Shown here: positions 1 through 8,362 of the stretch, in pieces | Numbering within the stretch: the stretch's first letter is position 1 | Layout of the letters: each line of letters starts with the position of its first letter | Assembly: GCF_000685075.1 (NCBI RefSeq) | Contig: NZ_BAYD01000004.1 | Coordinates: forward strand, 62,001-126,000 | Direction of reading: 5' to 3' | Source of the DNA: Paraburkholderia oxyphila NBRC 105797 | GTDB taxonomy: Bacteria; Pseudomonadota; Gammaproteobacteria; Burkholderiales; Burkholderiaceae | Length of the DNA stretch: 64,000 nucleotides | Translations under genes and position numbers: made by a program | Notes under the pieces: generated by a model | Told to the model about the DNA's origin: nothing | What the model saw: only the letters and a program-made list of their open reading frames with translations | Databases searched by the model: none

Positions 1-1
1 G

Positions 2-601
2 GCGGGCCACTGGAAGGCGAGCATCGGTCCGGCGCAATTCGGTGTGGACGTGCAGGGCAAGACGCTCGGCATCGTCGGGCTCGGACGCATCGGCGGCGCG
101 GTCGCGCGGCGCGCCGCGCTCGGTTTCAACATGAAGGTGCTCTACACGAACCGCAGCGCGAACGAGGTGGCCGAGCGCGAGTACGGCGCGCGCCGCGTCG
201 AGCTCGACGCACTACTCGCCAGCGCCGATTTCGTGTGCCTGCAGGTGCCGCTCAGCGACGCCACGCGCCACATGATCGGCGCCGCGGAGCTGCAAAAGAT
301 GAAGAAGAGCGCGATCCTCATCAACGCCTCGCGTGGCGCGATCGTCGACGAAAAGGCGCTGATCGCCGCGCTCGAAGCGGGCACGATCCACGGCGCGGGC
401 CTCGACGTGTTCGAGAAGGAGCCCGTCGATCCGTCCTCGCCGCTGTTGCGCATGCCGAACGTCGTCGCGCTGCCGCACATCGGCTCGGCCACGCACGAGA
501 CGCGTCACGCCATGGCGCGCTGTGCCGCCGAGAACCTCGTGGCGGCGCTGTCCGGCACGCTCGAGAACAACATCGTCAATCGCGAGGTGCTCGCGCGATG
601 A
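2..601 (+). CDS. D-2-hydroxyacid dehydrogenase, C-terminal part (5' end outside window)
   Basis: NAD(P)-dependent reduction of a 2-keto acid; probably 2-ketogluconate or glyoxylate/hydroxypyruvate reductase. The reading frame is open from base 2, so the start lies upstream of the window. The Rossmann motif [12 protein letters not shown] is visible, followed by the family catalytic set: Arg in [10 protein letters not shown], Glu in DVFEKEP and His in LPHIGSAT. About 200 residues are present of the usual 320 or so. Its stop overlaps the start of the LacI gene by 4 bases (ATGA), so the two are translationally coupled. Dehydrogenase plus LacI regulator resembles the 2-ketogluconate (kgu/ptxS) arrangement, but the exact substrate is inference. 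Confidence 0.88.
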   Translation, partial: AGHWKASIGPAQFGVDVQGKTLGIVGLGRIGGAVARRAALGFNMKVLYTNRSANEVAEREYGARRVELDALLASADFVCLQVPLSDATRHMIGAAELQKMKKSAILINASRGAIVDEKALIAALEAGTIHGAGLDVFEKEPVDPSSPLLRMPNVVALPHIGSATHETRHAMARCAAENLVAALSGTLENNIVNREVLAR

Positions 602-1737
602 GCACGGGCGGCGCCTCCAGGACCCCGCAAGCGGGCGGGAAAGGTGGAGCAGGCGGCGAGGGTGCCGCCACGGGCGCGCCGCCGCGCCGCGCGACCATCA
701 GCGACGTCGCCCGCGAGGCGGGCACCGGCAAGACCAGCATCTCGCGCTATCTGAACGGCGAGCTTTCGGTCCTCTCGCCGGACCTGCGTGCGCGCATCGA
801 GGCCGCCATCGAACGGCTCGACTATCGGCCCAACCAGATGGCGCGCGGCCTCAAGCGCGGGCGCAACCGGCTGCTCGGCCTGTTGCTCGCCGATCTCGCG
901 AATCCGTATTCCGTCGAAGTCCTGCAAGGCGTGGAGGCTGCGTGCCACGCGCTCGGCTATATGCCGCTCATTTGCCACGCGGCGAACGAAATCGACATGG
1001 AGCGGCGCTATCTGCAACTGCTCACCACGTATCGCGTGGAAGGCGTGATCGTCAACGCGCTCGGCGTGCCCGAGTCGATGCTCAAGCCGATGGGCGGCGG
1101 CGGCATTCCCGCCGTGCTGGTCGACCGCACCGTGGACGGCCTCGACGCCGACATGGTCGGGCTCGACAACGCGGCCGCCGTGCGTCTCGGCGTGCAGCAT
1201 CTGCTGGAACGCGGCTACAACGACCTCGTGTTCGTCGTGCAGCCTTTTGAGCATGTGAGCTCGCGGCGCGAGCGCGAAGCGGCTTTTCGCGCGTCCATCG
1301 ACGGGGCGGCGAGTGCCGCGGCGCAGCGGACCACGAAGGGCGCGCGGGAGGTTCGCGCGGCCACGCACGTACTCGATCTGCATGACGATGCGAGTGTCGA
1401 CGCGGCGCTCGCCGTGCTCGATGCGCATATCGCCGACGCCGCGCGCCGCGGCGCACGCTGCGCGCTCTTCGCGGCGAATGCGCCAGTCGCCCTGCGGCTC
1501 GCGCTGCATCTGAAGGCGAAGTTCGGCGCGCCATGGCAGCAGCAGGCGGCGCTGATCGCCATCGACGATCCCGAGTGGGCCGAGCTCGCCGGCATCACCA
1601 CCATCCGCCAGCCGACGCGCGAGATCGGCTACCGGGCGGTGGAATTCCTTCACGAGCGCATCGAGGGCGTGGCACTGGCCGCGCGCGCAGCGGCCTTTCC
1701 GGGCGAGCTGGTCGTGCGGGCCTCGACGCTCGGCTAG
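598..1737 (+). CDS. LacI family transcriptional regulator (PtxS-like)
   Basis: DNA-binding repressor with a sugar-binding core, 379 residues. After a low-complexity N-terminal tail of about 30 residues comes the LacI helix-turn-helix ([24 protein letters not shown]) and hinge ([14 protein letters not shown]), then a periplasmic-binding-protein fold. The ATG at 598 overlaps the preceding dehydrogenase stop; longer in-frame starts would run through that gene and are not credible. The coupling suggests that it controls the upstream sugar-acid operon. The 2-ketogluconate/gluconate link is inferred from context only. Confidence 0.87.
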   Translation: MSTGGASRTPQAGGKGGAGGEGAATGAPPRRATISDVAREAGTGKTSISRYLNGELSVLSPDLRARIEAAIERLDYRPNQMARGLKRGRNRLLGLLLADLANPYSVEVLQGVEAACHALGYMPLICHAANEIDMERRYLQLLTTYRVEGVIVNALGVPESMLKPMGGGGIPAVLVDRTVDGLDADMVGLDNAAAVRLGVQHLLERGYNDLVFVVQPFEHVSSRREREAAFRASIDGAASAAAQRTTKGAREVRAATHVLDLHDDASVDAALAVLDAHIADAARRGARCALFAANAPVALRLALHLKAKFGAPWQQQAALIAIDDPEWAELAGITTIRQPTREIGYRAVEFLHERIEGVALAARAAAFPGELVVRASTLG

Positions 1738-1921
1738 CGCCGCCTGGCGTGCACTTTCCGGGTGGGCCGCTCGCAGGTGACCGGCGAGGCCCGGCGCCGC
1801 GCCGGTCCCGCCAGCGTGGGCCGGGCAGCGCCGCGCCGCCGGGGCTGCGCGAGCGCCCCGATATCTGCGATGATTCGGGCTGCGGCGCGCGTCTCGCGCG
1901 TTGGACGTCTCAAGGAACCCC

Positions 1922-2740
1922 ATGCACGTCGATCCGGTCACGCTGGTCTGCCTGTCGCTCGCGACGCTCTTCGTTGCCGTCTTGCCCGTTTCGCTCTATC
2001 GCCGGCTGCGCGCGCCGTTCGCATTCGACTGGCGCGCCACCGTCACGGGCGTGGCCGTCTTCGCCCTGTTCGCGGCGATCATCGAGCGCGCGCTCAATGG
2101 CTACGTCCTGCATGACAATCCAGTCACGGCGCAACTGCTCGCCAGTCCGCTCACGTTCGTGCTGTACGGCGCGCTCGCGGCGGGCGTGTGCGAAGAAGTG
2201 GGGCGCTACATCGCAATGCGCCTGCTCGCGCGGCGCGCGGCGCAGTTGGCCGCCCAGCCCCATGCGCCGGCCGACAGCACCGGGCTCGCGTACGGCATCG
2301 GCCATGGCGGCGCGCAGGCGTGGCTCGTCGGCGTGCTCGTGCAGTTGCAGTGGATCGTCTTCGCGGTGCTCGCGAACCGCGGCGAGCTCGACGACCATCT
2401 GAGCAATCTCACGATGGACGCCGTGCTGCGCGTGCATCTGATGCTCGCCACGCTTTCGCCGCTGTTGGCAGGCGTGTTCGCACTCGAGCGCATTGCCGCG
2501 TTCGTGTTCCAGATCGGTCTTTCGGTGCTGATGTGGCGCGGTGTGCGGGCCGGTCGCAAGTCGATCCTGCCGATCGCGATCGTGTTGCACGCGTTGATCG
2601 ACGTGCCCGCCGCCATGTTCCAGGCGCGGCTTGTGCCGCTTGTCGTCGTGGATGCGCTCTATGCGGTCGTGGCGCTCGCGGTGGCCGTCGTGCTCTTCAG
2701 AACGTGTGCGCCGGGCAAACGCGTGGCGCGTACCGCCTGA
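1922..2740 (+). CDS. YhfC family intramembrane protease-like membrane protein
   Basis: Integral membrane protein of 272 residues with about seven hydrophobic segments. Conserved polar motifs lie within the membrane segments: CEEVGRY, YGIGHGGAQAW and a C-terminal VLHALIDVPA. These are the signatures of the YhfC family, which is related to the CPBP/Abi type of intramembrane proteases. The start chosen is the ATG at 1922, preceded by AAGGAA at a short distance; a TTG at 1901 in the same frame is less likely. It stands alone after the LacI gene. Substrate unknown. Confidence 0.75.
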   Translation: MHVDPVTLVCLSLATLFVAVLPVSLYRRLRAPFAFDWRATVTGVAVFALFAAIIERALNGYVLHDNPVTAQLLASPLTFVLYGALAAGVCEEVGRYIAMRLLARRAAQLAAQPHAPADSTGLAYGIGHGGAQAWLVGVLVQLQWIVFAVLANRGELDDHLSNLTMDAVLRVHLMLATLSPLLAGVFALERIAAFVFQIGLSVLMWRGVRAGRKSILPIAIVLHALIDVPAAMFQARLVPLVVVDALYAVVALAVAVVLFRTCAPGKRVARTA

Positions 2741-2814
2741 CGCGGCGCGCCACGCTCTCCCTTTCCGTTGTTACGTTGCACCTGCAACGTTTTCTCAATT
2801 CCTCCTGGCCAGCA

Positions 2815-3180
2815 ATGGAAGATTATTTGTTTGAATGCGCGAGCCGCGATATCGACGAGCTTGCGCGTGTCATCGCCGATCTGTTCCCCGAGCAGACGCG
2901 CTTTAGCGAGCGGCCCGCCGAAAACGGCGCACCGCTGCTCGTCGTGCAGTGGGTGGCGATGCGCATGGGCAGTGCCGCGCGCCGCATGACGCTCACGGTC
3001 GCCATCGCGCCGGCGGCGCTGGCGCGCTATCGCGCGCTGCCGCCGCGCATGCGTGGACGCAGCTTCGCGGTGCTGCACGCCTATGTGGAAGCCACGATTG
3101 GTTCGCTCGAGGAACAGCATGCGAAGGGCGAGGAGACCCCGCGCGATGTCACGCTCGATCTCGACGAGGAATTCGCCTGA
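2815..3180 (+). CDS. Small DUF3022-like protein of unknown function
   Basis: A 121-residue soluble protein beginning MEDYLFECASRDIDELARVI. It is rich in Arg and aliphatic residues, with an acidic C-terminus (LDLDEEFA) and no signal peptide or membrane segment. The pattern resembles DUF3022 proteins, which are largely restricted to Burkholderiales; this assignment is from memory of the family and is moderate. Start ATG 2815 is preceded by TCCTCCTGGCC rather than a clear ribosome site. Function unknown. Confidence 0.6.
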   Translation: MEDYLFECASRDIDELARVIADLFPEQTRFSERPAENGAPLLVVQWVAMRMGSAARRMTLTVAIAPAALARYRALPPRMRGRSFAVLHAYVEATIGSLEEQHAKGEETPRDVTLDLDEEFA

Positions 3181-3223
3181 AGTTCACCTGAAGCGCGCGA
3201 CACGGCGCGCGCAGGCGCACAGT

Positions 3224-3658
3224 TCAATCGGCGCGCCGATACACCTTTGCAAAGCGCTCGGCCTTCACCACGCCGTAGTCGCCGGGCGCATATTGCATGA
3301 CCCAGTCGCCGGCCGCGCCGGTCAGGCGGTCGCCGCCTGCCGAGCGGACGATCGAGAACGGTTCGTCGATGCGCCTGGCCAGCACCACCGTCGGCAGGTT
3401 GCGATAGGTGCCGGGCGCGCCGTGTGCGAGCGCGGCGTCGGCCGGCCGATACTTCGGGTCGAAGCGCTCGCGCGAGACGACCCAGCGCTCGCCGGTCGCG
3501 CCGGTGATGATCGCGTCGCCTGGTGCATAGCGGTTCGGGCCTTCGAGGCTCATCAGCTCGCCGCTCGCCGCGGCGAATTCGACGGTGACGGTTTCGTCCT
3601 TGACCACGCGTTGCGCGGCGGGATCGGCGGCGAGGTCGAGTTGGGTCAGTTCGATCAT
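3224..3658 (-). CDS. PGDYG domain protein
   Basis: A 144-residue protein whose C-terminus carries the family signature PGDYGVVKAERFAKVY. The same fold seems to occur twice: an earlier segment, YAPGDAIITGATGERWVVSRERFDPKYRP, has the same pattern of PGD followed by a substrate-binding-like loop and then an R-F-x-K/P-Y ending. The domain is found in small bacterial proteins of unknown role. The start is placed at MIELTQLDL (3658); no strong ribosome site is visible, and the frame is open further upstream. Confidence 0.65.
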   Translation of the reverse strand: MIELTQLDLAADPAAQRVVKDETVTVEFAAASGELMSLEGPNRYAPGDAIITGATGERWVVSRERFDPKYRPADAALAHGAPGTYRNLPTVVLARRIDEPFSIVRSAGGDRLTGAAGDWVMQYAPGDYGVVKAERFAKVYRRAD

Positions 3659-3975
3659 GGTGGCGGCAGCGGACCTGTTCCGTTGGGATGTCGCCGGTGA
3701 AGCGCGGGCCTTGCCCGCTTCACCTGGCGTCGATACGGGGAATAGCCAGAAATATAGGTCAGATAAAGCACGACGGCCGGGCATGCTTGCCCGGCCGTCG
3801 AGAGGTCCGCGAGCGTACCACGAATCGGGGTGGTCGGGCCCGGGAAAAGCGCCAGCCGGATCCCAAAACGGCGCGGCGCGCAAGCGGCCCGACTGCATGG
3901 CCCGCTCGCGCGCCGCATCAACGCTGAGTGCGCTGTCTATGCGCTGTTGTCTAAGCGCTGACTGAGTGCACCGGC
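3659..3975. other. Intergenic region with a strong hairpin
   Basis: No gene is supported in these 317 bases. The only clear structure is the perfect 13-bp hairpin at 3771-3800, listed separately. Open frames here are shadows or an unsupported N-terminal extension of the PGDYG gene. Confidence 0.6.
3771..3800 (-). terminator. Hairpin, probable terminator of the Spy-like gene
   Basis: Perfect inverted repeat CGACGGCCGGGCA - TGCT - TGCCCGGCCGTCG (13-bp arms, 4-base loop). On the minus strand it is followed by TGCTTTATCTGA, a weak T-rich tail, and it lies about 175 bases after the minus-strand gene ending at 3976. Orientation is inferred from that tail. Confidence 0.55.
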
Positions 3976-4539
3976 CTACTGGGCAGCCGGCGCGCTTGCA
4001 GCGTCGGCACCGCTTGCCGCATCTGCGGCCGGCGCCTTCGCATGCGGCTTGCCCTTGTGCTTCGGATGGCCAGCGGCCTTGCCGCCCGCGGGCTGGCCAT
4101 GGCGGAAGGTGGTGTCGGCAAGCTTCTTCTGTTCGGGCGAGAAGCTGGTGTAGAGCGGCTCGAAGGCCGTGACGAGCTTCTGCATGTCGTCGGCGTGCGT
4201 CTGGGCGATTTGTGCGTACTGCTTCATGTCGTCGAGCGCGTTACGCTGCGCTTCGCCTTCCATGCGCTGCTTGTACAGACCCGCCATGGTCTCGCCGTTG
4301 CTGCGCATGACGTCGGCAAACGCCTTCCATTGCGGTTCCTGGTCGGCCGTGATCTTCAGCGCCGAGTGCAGGTAGGTGATGCGCTCTTCCACGCGCTGCT
4401 GATGTTGCGCGGCGCGCGCTTCGACCTTCGATGCCGCTGCGGCAGCCGCGGGCGCGGCCGTCGCCGACGATGCGGCAGTCTGCGCGAAAGCGCCGCTCAT
4501 CGAGAGTGTCGCGGCAAGGATGACGAAAGCTTTCTTCAT
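3976..4539 (-). CDS. Spy/CpxP-like LTXXQ-motif periplasmic protein
   Basis: A 187-residue exported protein. It has a cleavable signal peptide (MKKAFVILAATLSMSGAFAQ), an Ala-rich linker, and then a helical core with the two family repeats ITADQEPQWKAFADVM and FSPEQKKLADTTF, followed by a Lys/His/Ala-rich tail. Spy and CpxP are periplasmic chaperone or stress proteins built on such LTxxQ hairpins. The ribosome site AAGGAGCAATA before the ATG at 4539 fixes the start. Monocistronic. Confidence 0.8.
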   Translation of the reverse strand: MKKAFVILAATLSMSGAFAQTAASSATAAPAAAAAASKVEARAAQHQQRVEERITYLHSALKITADQEPQWKAFADVMRSNGETMAGLYKQRMEGEAQRNALDDMKQYAQIAQTHADDMQKLVTAFEPLYTSFSPEQKKLADTTFRHGQPAGGKAAGHPKHKGKPHAKAPAADAASGADAASAPAAQ

Positions 4540-4811
4540 TATTGCTCCTTGAATCTTCAATTCGTAGAGGTTACGTAGCGAGTAGGCGCGGAACCCATCG
4601 GTTGCAGGCGATATGTGTACCACGTTATCGCCCCAATGCGGCTGCTGCGCGACAACTGCTTACAAACGAAACGCACGGAAATAAGCTGAAAGACGCAGCA
4701 TGCAGGGCGCGTATGCGTTCGCTCGCGGGGTCGTCTGCGCGCCGCCGCGCGCGATAATGACGCGATATTCAGCCATTGCCTTCACCCATTCGACATGGAG
4801 CCTGTCCCACG

Positions 4812-5276
4812 ATGAGACCGCCGCGCCTCGACCAACTCGATGACCTCGACCGCAGCCTCGTTGCGCTGCTGCAGGAGAACGCCCGCGAGAGCGTGGCAAA
4901 TCTCGCGCGCCAGCTTGGCGTTGCGCGTACCACGGTGCTCGCGCGCATCGCGCGGCTCGAGCGCTCCCAGGTCATCGCGGGCTACGGCGTGCGCCTCGGC
5001 CAGGACGTGCTCGACGCGAGCCTGCAGGCGTGGGTCGGACTCATCATCGCGCCGCGCAATGGCCCCGAAGTGCAACGGCGCCTGTCCAAAATGCCCGAAG
5101 TGCAACTGCTCTGCGCGGTGAGCGGCGAGTACGACTATGTGGCCTGGCTGCGCGCCGATTCCCCCGATCGCCTCAACGATCTGCTCGACCAGATTGGCGG
5201 CATGCAGGGCGTCGAGCGCACGACCACGTCGATCGTCCTCGCACGCAAGATCGACCGCGGCACGGTGATGGGCTGA
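4812..5276 (+). CDS. Lrp/AsnC family transcriptional regulator
   Basis: A 154-residue regulator with an N-terminal winged helix-turn-helix (DDLDRSLVALLQENARESVANLARQLGVARTT, broken here by no gaps, near residues 11-45) and a C-terminal RAM ligand-binding domain (CAVSGEYDYVAWLRADSPDRL). It lies just upstream of the saccharopine dehydrogenase-like gene, with palindromic sites between the two. A lysine or related amino acid is therefore a plausible effector. ATG 4812 has GGAG about 11 bases upstream; an in-frame TTG at 4776 would add 12 residues and is less likely. Confidence 0.87.
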   Translation: MRPPRLDQLDDLDRSLVALLQENARESVANLARQLGVARTTVLARIARLERSQVIAGYGVRLGQDVLDASLQAWVGLIIAPRNGPEVQRRLSKMPEVQLLCAVSGEYDYVAWLRADSPDRLNDLLDQIGGMQGVERTTTSIVLARKIDRGTVMG

Positions 5277-5326
5277 AGAGCCCGACGCACCGGCTATGGC
5301 GCTGTCGTTGATACCATTTTTACGAC

Positions 5327-5367
5327 TTTTCGTCGTTATGACGAAAATCGTCGTCGAAATGACGAAA
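5327..5367. promoter_or_regulatory. Palindromic operator cluster, probable Lrp-family site
   Basis: Perfect inverted repeat TTTTCGTC-GTTAT-GACGAAAA at 5327-5347, followed by further half-sites CGTCGAAA (5352-5359) and GACGAAA (5361-5367). It sits between the Lrp/AsnC gene and the divergently unrelated but co-directional dehydrogenase gene, 117 bases before the latter's start. Multiple phased half-sites fit oligomeric Lrp-type binding; the regulator assignment is inference from adjacency. Confidence 0.5.
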
Positions 5368-5483
5368 CTCTCCGACAAAGCGCATCATTTTGCGTCTAGG
5401 ATCTGATTTCACCCCTCCTTAGACTGTGTGCACCGGGCAACAGCATGGCCCAGAACCACAGAAAACCCCTAAGGAGATACAGA

Positions 5484-6590
5484 ATGAAAGTCGCGATTGC
5501 AGGCGCCGGCCTGATTGGCCACACCATTGCACACATGCTGCGCGAAACCGGGGACTACGAGGTCACGGCGCTCGACCGCGATACCCACGCGCTCGAAAAA
5601 CTCGCGGCGCAGGGCATTCCCACCATGCGTGTCGATTCCGGCGACGCGGCCGCACTGCGCGGCGCGCTCGAAGGCTTTGACGTGCTGATCAACGCGCTGC
5701 CTTACTACCTCGCGGTGAACGTCGCGTCGGCGGCGAAGGGCGCGGGCGTTCACTACTTCGACCTGACCGAGGACGTGCGCGCGACGCACGCGATCCGCGC
5801 GCTCGCCGAAGGCGCCGATCACGCGTTCATGCCGCAATGCGGGCTGGCGCCGGGCTTCATCGGCCTGGCTGCCCATGCGCTCGCGAGCCGCTTCACCGAA
5901 ATCCGCGAAGTCAAGATGCGCGTGGGCGCGCTGCCGCAATTCCCCACCAACGCGCTCAAGTACAACCTCACGTGGAGCGTGGACGGCCTCATCAACGAGT
6001 ACTGCCAGCCGTGCGAGGCGATCCACGAAGGCCGCACGCAGATGGTGCAGCCGCTCGAAGGCCACGAGCACTTCTCGCTCGACGGCGTGGAGTACGAGGC
6101 GTTCAATACCTCGGGCGGTCTCGGCACGTTGTGCGAGACGCTCTCGGGACGCGTCGAATCGCTCGACTACAAGTCGGTGCGCTATCCGGGCCACCGCTCG
6201 CTCATGCAGTTCCTGCTCGAAGACCTGCGCCTCTCGGGCGACCGCGACACGCTGAAGTCGATCATGCGCCGTGCGATTCCGTCCACGGAGCAGGACGTCG
6301 TGCTGATCTTCATTACCGTGACGGGCACGCGCAATGGCCAGCTCGTGCAGGAAGTCTTCACGCGCAAGATCTTCGCGAAGACGGTCTGCGGCGTGCCGAT
6401 GAGCGCCATCGAGATCACGACGGCGGGCGCCATGTGCGCGGTGCTCGATCTGTTCCGCGAGAAGAAGCTGCCGCAAAAGGGCTTCGTGCGTCAGGAGCAG
6501 GTGTCGCTCGAGCAGTTCCTCGCGAACCGCTTCGGTCAGGTGTACGAAGGCGCGCAGCTCGAGGCGCTGGCGACGGCACACGTCGCTTAA
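5484..6590 (+). CDS. Saccharopine dehydrogenase family oxidoreductase (lysine dehydrogenase-like)
   Basis: A 368-residue NAD(P)-dependent oxidoreductase. The N-terminal Rossmann motif MKVAIAGAGLIGHTIAHML is followed by the family catalytic domain (LPYYLAVNVASAAKGAGVHYFDLTED, then CGLAPGFIGL). Relatives act in lysine catabolism as lysine 6-dehydrogenase or saccharopine reductase. The ribosome site AAGGAGATA 7 bases before the ATG at 5484 fixes the start. It stands alone, downstream of an Lrp/AsnC regulator and a palindromic operator, which suggests amino-acid-responsive expression. The exact substrate cannot be read from the sequence. Confidence 0.8.
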   Translation: MKVAIAGAGLIGHTIAHMLRETGDYEVTALDRDTHALEKLAAQGIPTMRVDSGDAAALRGALEGFDVLINALPYYLAVNVASAAKGAGVHYFDLTEDVRATHAIRALAEGADHAFMPQCGLAPGFIGLAAHALASRFTEIREVKMRVGALPQFPTNALKYNLTWSVDGLINEYCQPCEAIHEGRTQMVQPLEGHEHFSLDGVEYEAFNTSGGLGTLCETLSGRVESLDYKSVRYPGHRSLMQFLLEDLRLSGDRDTLKSIMRRAIPSTEQDVVLIFITVTGTRNGQLVQEVFTRKIFAKTVCGVPMSAIEITTAGAMCAVLDLFREKKLPQKGFVRQEQVSLEQFLANRFGQVYEGAQLEALATAHVA

Positions 6591-6653
6591 AGCACGCGGC
6601 GCACGAGACGCACGCGACGCAAAAGGCGCGCCGCGGCCGCGAGCGAAACTCGC

Positions 6654-7244
6654 TCAGGCCGCGGACGCCTGCACGATGCGCTGCAGCAAGGCGTCGTAAT
6701 CGGCAGGCGTCGGCGCGCTCGTGTCGAACACGATGAGGTCGTCGAGTTGCGGGCCCTGCGGCTCGAAGCGCCGTTTGCGATAGCTGTTCCAGTGCGCAAG
6801 CTTGTAGGCATCGTCGGGGTGGGCGCGCGCGACGATGCGCTGGCGTGCCGTTGCCTCGTCGGTGCGCACCCAGACGGCGGCGAGCCCCACGTCCGCCGCC
6901 ACGCCCAGCCACGCGCGATCGAGCAGGCGCCGCTCGCGCACCTCCCCCGAAAGCGGCCCGACCGCAATCACGCTCACGCCCAGCGCGAGATTCTCACGCG
7001 CGGTGTCGAGCATGCCCTGATATTCGGGGTCCCGCAGATGCTGGAGAAATAGCGGACTGTCGCGGTCGTGCGGATCCTGGCCGAGCGCGGCGAGCGTCGC
7101 GGCGCCGGTGCGTCCGTACAGCGTGTCCTTGTCGAGCAGGCAGAACGGCTCGCCCGTTGCGCGGGCGAGCGGGCCGATCAGGCGTTTGGCGAGCGAGGTC
7201 TTGCCGGTGCCGGCGTGGCCGCAAAAGAACACCAGCCGTGTCAC
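6654..7244 (-). CDS. P-loop kinase-like ATPase (AAA_33 type)
   Basis: A 196-residue nucleotide-binding protein with Walker A GHAGTGKTS at residues 9-17. A kinase-like lid region (VWVRTDEATARQRIVARAHPDDAYKLAHWNSYRKRR) and the ending DDLIVFDTSAP follow. It resembles small AAA_33/zeta-like kinases of unknown substrate. Its first 4 bases overlap the end of the cydX-like gene, so the two form a coupled pair. Converges on the dehydrogenase gene ending at 6590. Confidence 0.75.
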   Translation of the reverse strand: MTRLVFFCGHAGTGKTSLAKRLIGPLARATGEPFCLLDKDTLYGRTGAATLAALGQDPHDRDSPLFLQHLRDPEYQGMLDTARENLALGVSVIAVGPLSGEVRERRLLDRAWLGVAADVGLAAVWVRTDEATARQRIVARAHPDDAYKLAHWNSYRKRRFEPQGPQLDDLIVFDTSAPTPADYDALLQRIVQASAA

Positions 7245-7444
7245 GAACGGCGTTCCTGGACCTGGTCCGCCTGGGCGCCGCCGGCTTGATCGGCCTGATT
7301 GGCCAGAGCGGCTTGATCGTCAACGGGAGACGCCGCTGCGCCCTGACCATCGAGGAGCTTGCCATTGGCGTCGAGCCACAACACATTGATGATGCCGAAG
7401 CCGAGCGCCACGCCGATGCCGAGTATCCACGTGAAGTACCACAT
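7241..7444 (-). CDS. cydX: CydX/CbdX-like small subunit of cytochrome bd oxidase (orphan)
   Basis: A 67-residue inner membrane protein beginning MWYFTWILGIGVALGFGIIN, the hallmark N-terminus of CydX/YbgT subunits that stabilise cytochrome bd quinol oxidase. One membrane helix is followed by an unusually long Gln/Ala-rich polar tail; CydX is normally 35-50 residues. The start is the MWYF codon at 7444, with AGGAG about 10 bases upstream; two further in-frame ATGs upstream would place residues before the conserved N-terminus. No cydA or cydB lies within the window, and the partner gene is a P-loop ATPase overlapping by 4 bases. Confidence 0.75.
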   Translation of the reverse strand: MWYFTWILGIGVALGFGIINVLWLDANGKLLDGQGAAASPVDDQAALANQADQAGGAQADQVQERRS

Positions 7445-7711
7445 CGCCTGCATTCTCCTCGCGTGACGCAATGACCGCGGGATTGAGCCCGCTTTCGAAG
7501 CTTATACCATCGGTGCGCGGCGTGGCCCGGCTCCAGCACACGCGCGCCGGCCCGTGACGGCGTGCGGCACGCAATGTGCGGCGCCCCGCGCGAGCAGGGC
7601 GTTGCGTGCGTATATCATGGGCGCAGACGGAACGGGACGCCGCCGGCGGCGAGGATCGACGCGCGGGGCGCGCCACGAAAGCATCAAAAAACCGACGAGG
7701 GGATCGCGCCC

Positions 7712-8176
7712 ATGCCATCGCGCGTGTTCAAAGCGAGCTTTGATTCGGCCGCGCTGGTCGCCGCTCTCGTGGCGGCCGCCGCGCTGGCGCTGCCGCTGGC
7801 TTTGGGCGGCTGCGCCGAGGAGCGCGCGCCGCCCATGCCCTTCAAGCCAGTGCCGGCCGAGCGCATCGTCAAGCCGGGCTATACGCAGCCGGGAGAGGGC
7901 CTCGTTGCCGTCGACGTGCGGCGCGAGCGCACGCGCAATCTCATCGTCAAGTTCCGCGACGCGCCGGTCTATATCGACGGCGAGCAGGTCACCGACCTCA
8001 TGGACGGCGAGCACGTCACGTTCTACCTGCTGCCCGGCGTCCACCGCATCGGCGTGACGACGCAGTTCGATCCGGTCGTCGAGCTGCACTTTCTCGTCGA
8101 TCCGCGCTACACGAACCGCGCGAGCGTAACCTTCGACAAGGATCATCGCATCACCCTCCATCGGGTCGCGCAGTAA
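7712..8176 (+). CDS. Putative lipoprotein of unknown function
   Basis: A 154-residue protein with a lipoprotein signal peptide: basic start, hydrophobic Ala/Leu stretch, lipobox LGGC with Cys at residue 34. The mature part has a beta-rich pattern (IVKFRDAPVYIDGEQVTDL, then a VTFYLLPGVHRIGV turn) reminiscent of PEGA-like surface domains. Start ATG 7712 is preceded by GAGGGGATCG; the frame is open upstream but only the 7712 start gives a signal peptide at the N-terminus. Divergent from the cydX-like gene. Confidence 0.65.
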   Translation: MPSRVFKASFDSAALVAALVAAAALALPLALGGCAEERAPPMPFKPVPAERIVKPGYTQPGEGLVAVDVRRERTRNLIVKFRDAPVYIDGEQVTDLMDGEHVTFYLLPGVHRIGVTTQFDPVVELHFLVDPRYTNRASVTFDKDHRITLHRVAQ

Positions 8177-8362
8177 GCGGGCCGCCGGCCGACCCTCGTG
8201 CAAGCCGCGTGTGGGCGCGCGCAACGCGCGCTCCAGGCCGGCAAGCGCCGCCCGCGTGCCGCCTCGCAGATCGATGCAACGCTAAACTTGGCGGATCGAT
8301 CAACTTGAGGACAGGCGGCGCGCCCACTTTCCCCAGCCGCGCCGCCGGGACGAACACGACAC

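Noticed and set aside
235..597. N-terminal extension of the LacI gene
   Set aside because: It would overlap the dehydrogenase gene in another frame and adds Arg-rich residues with no LacI homology; 598 fits the family.
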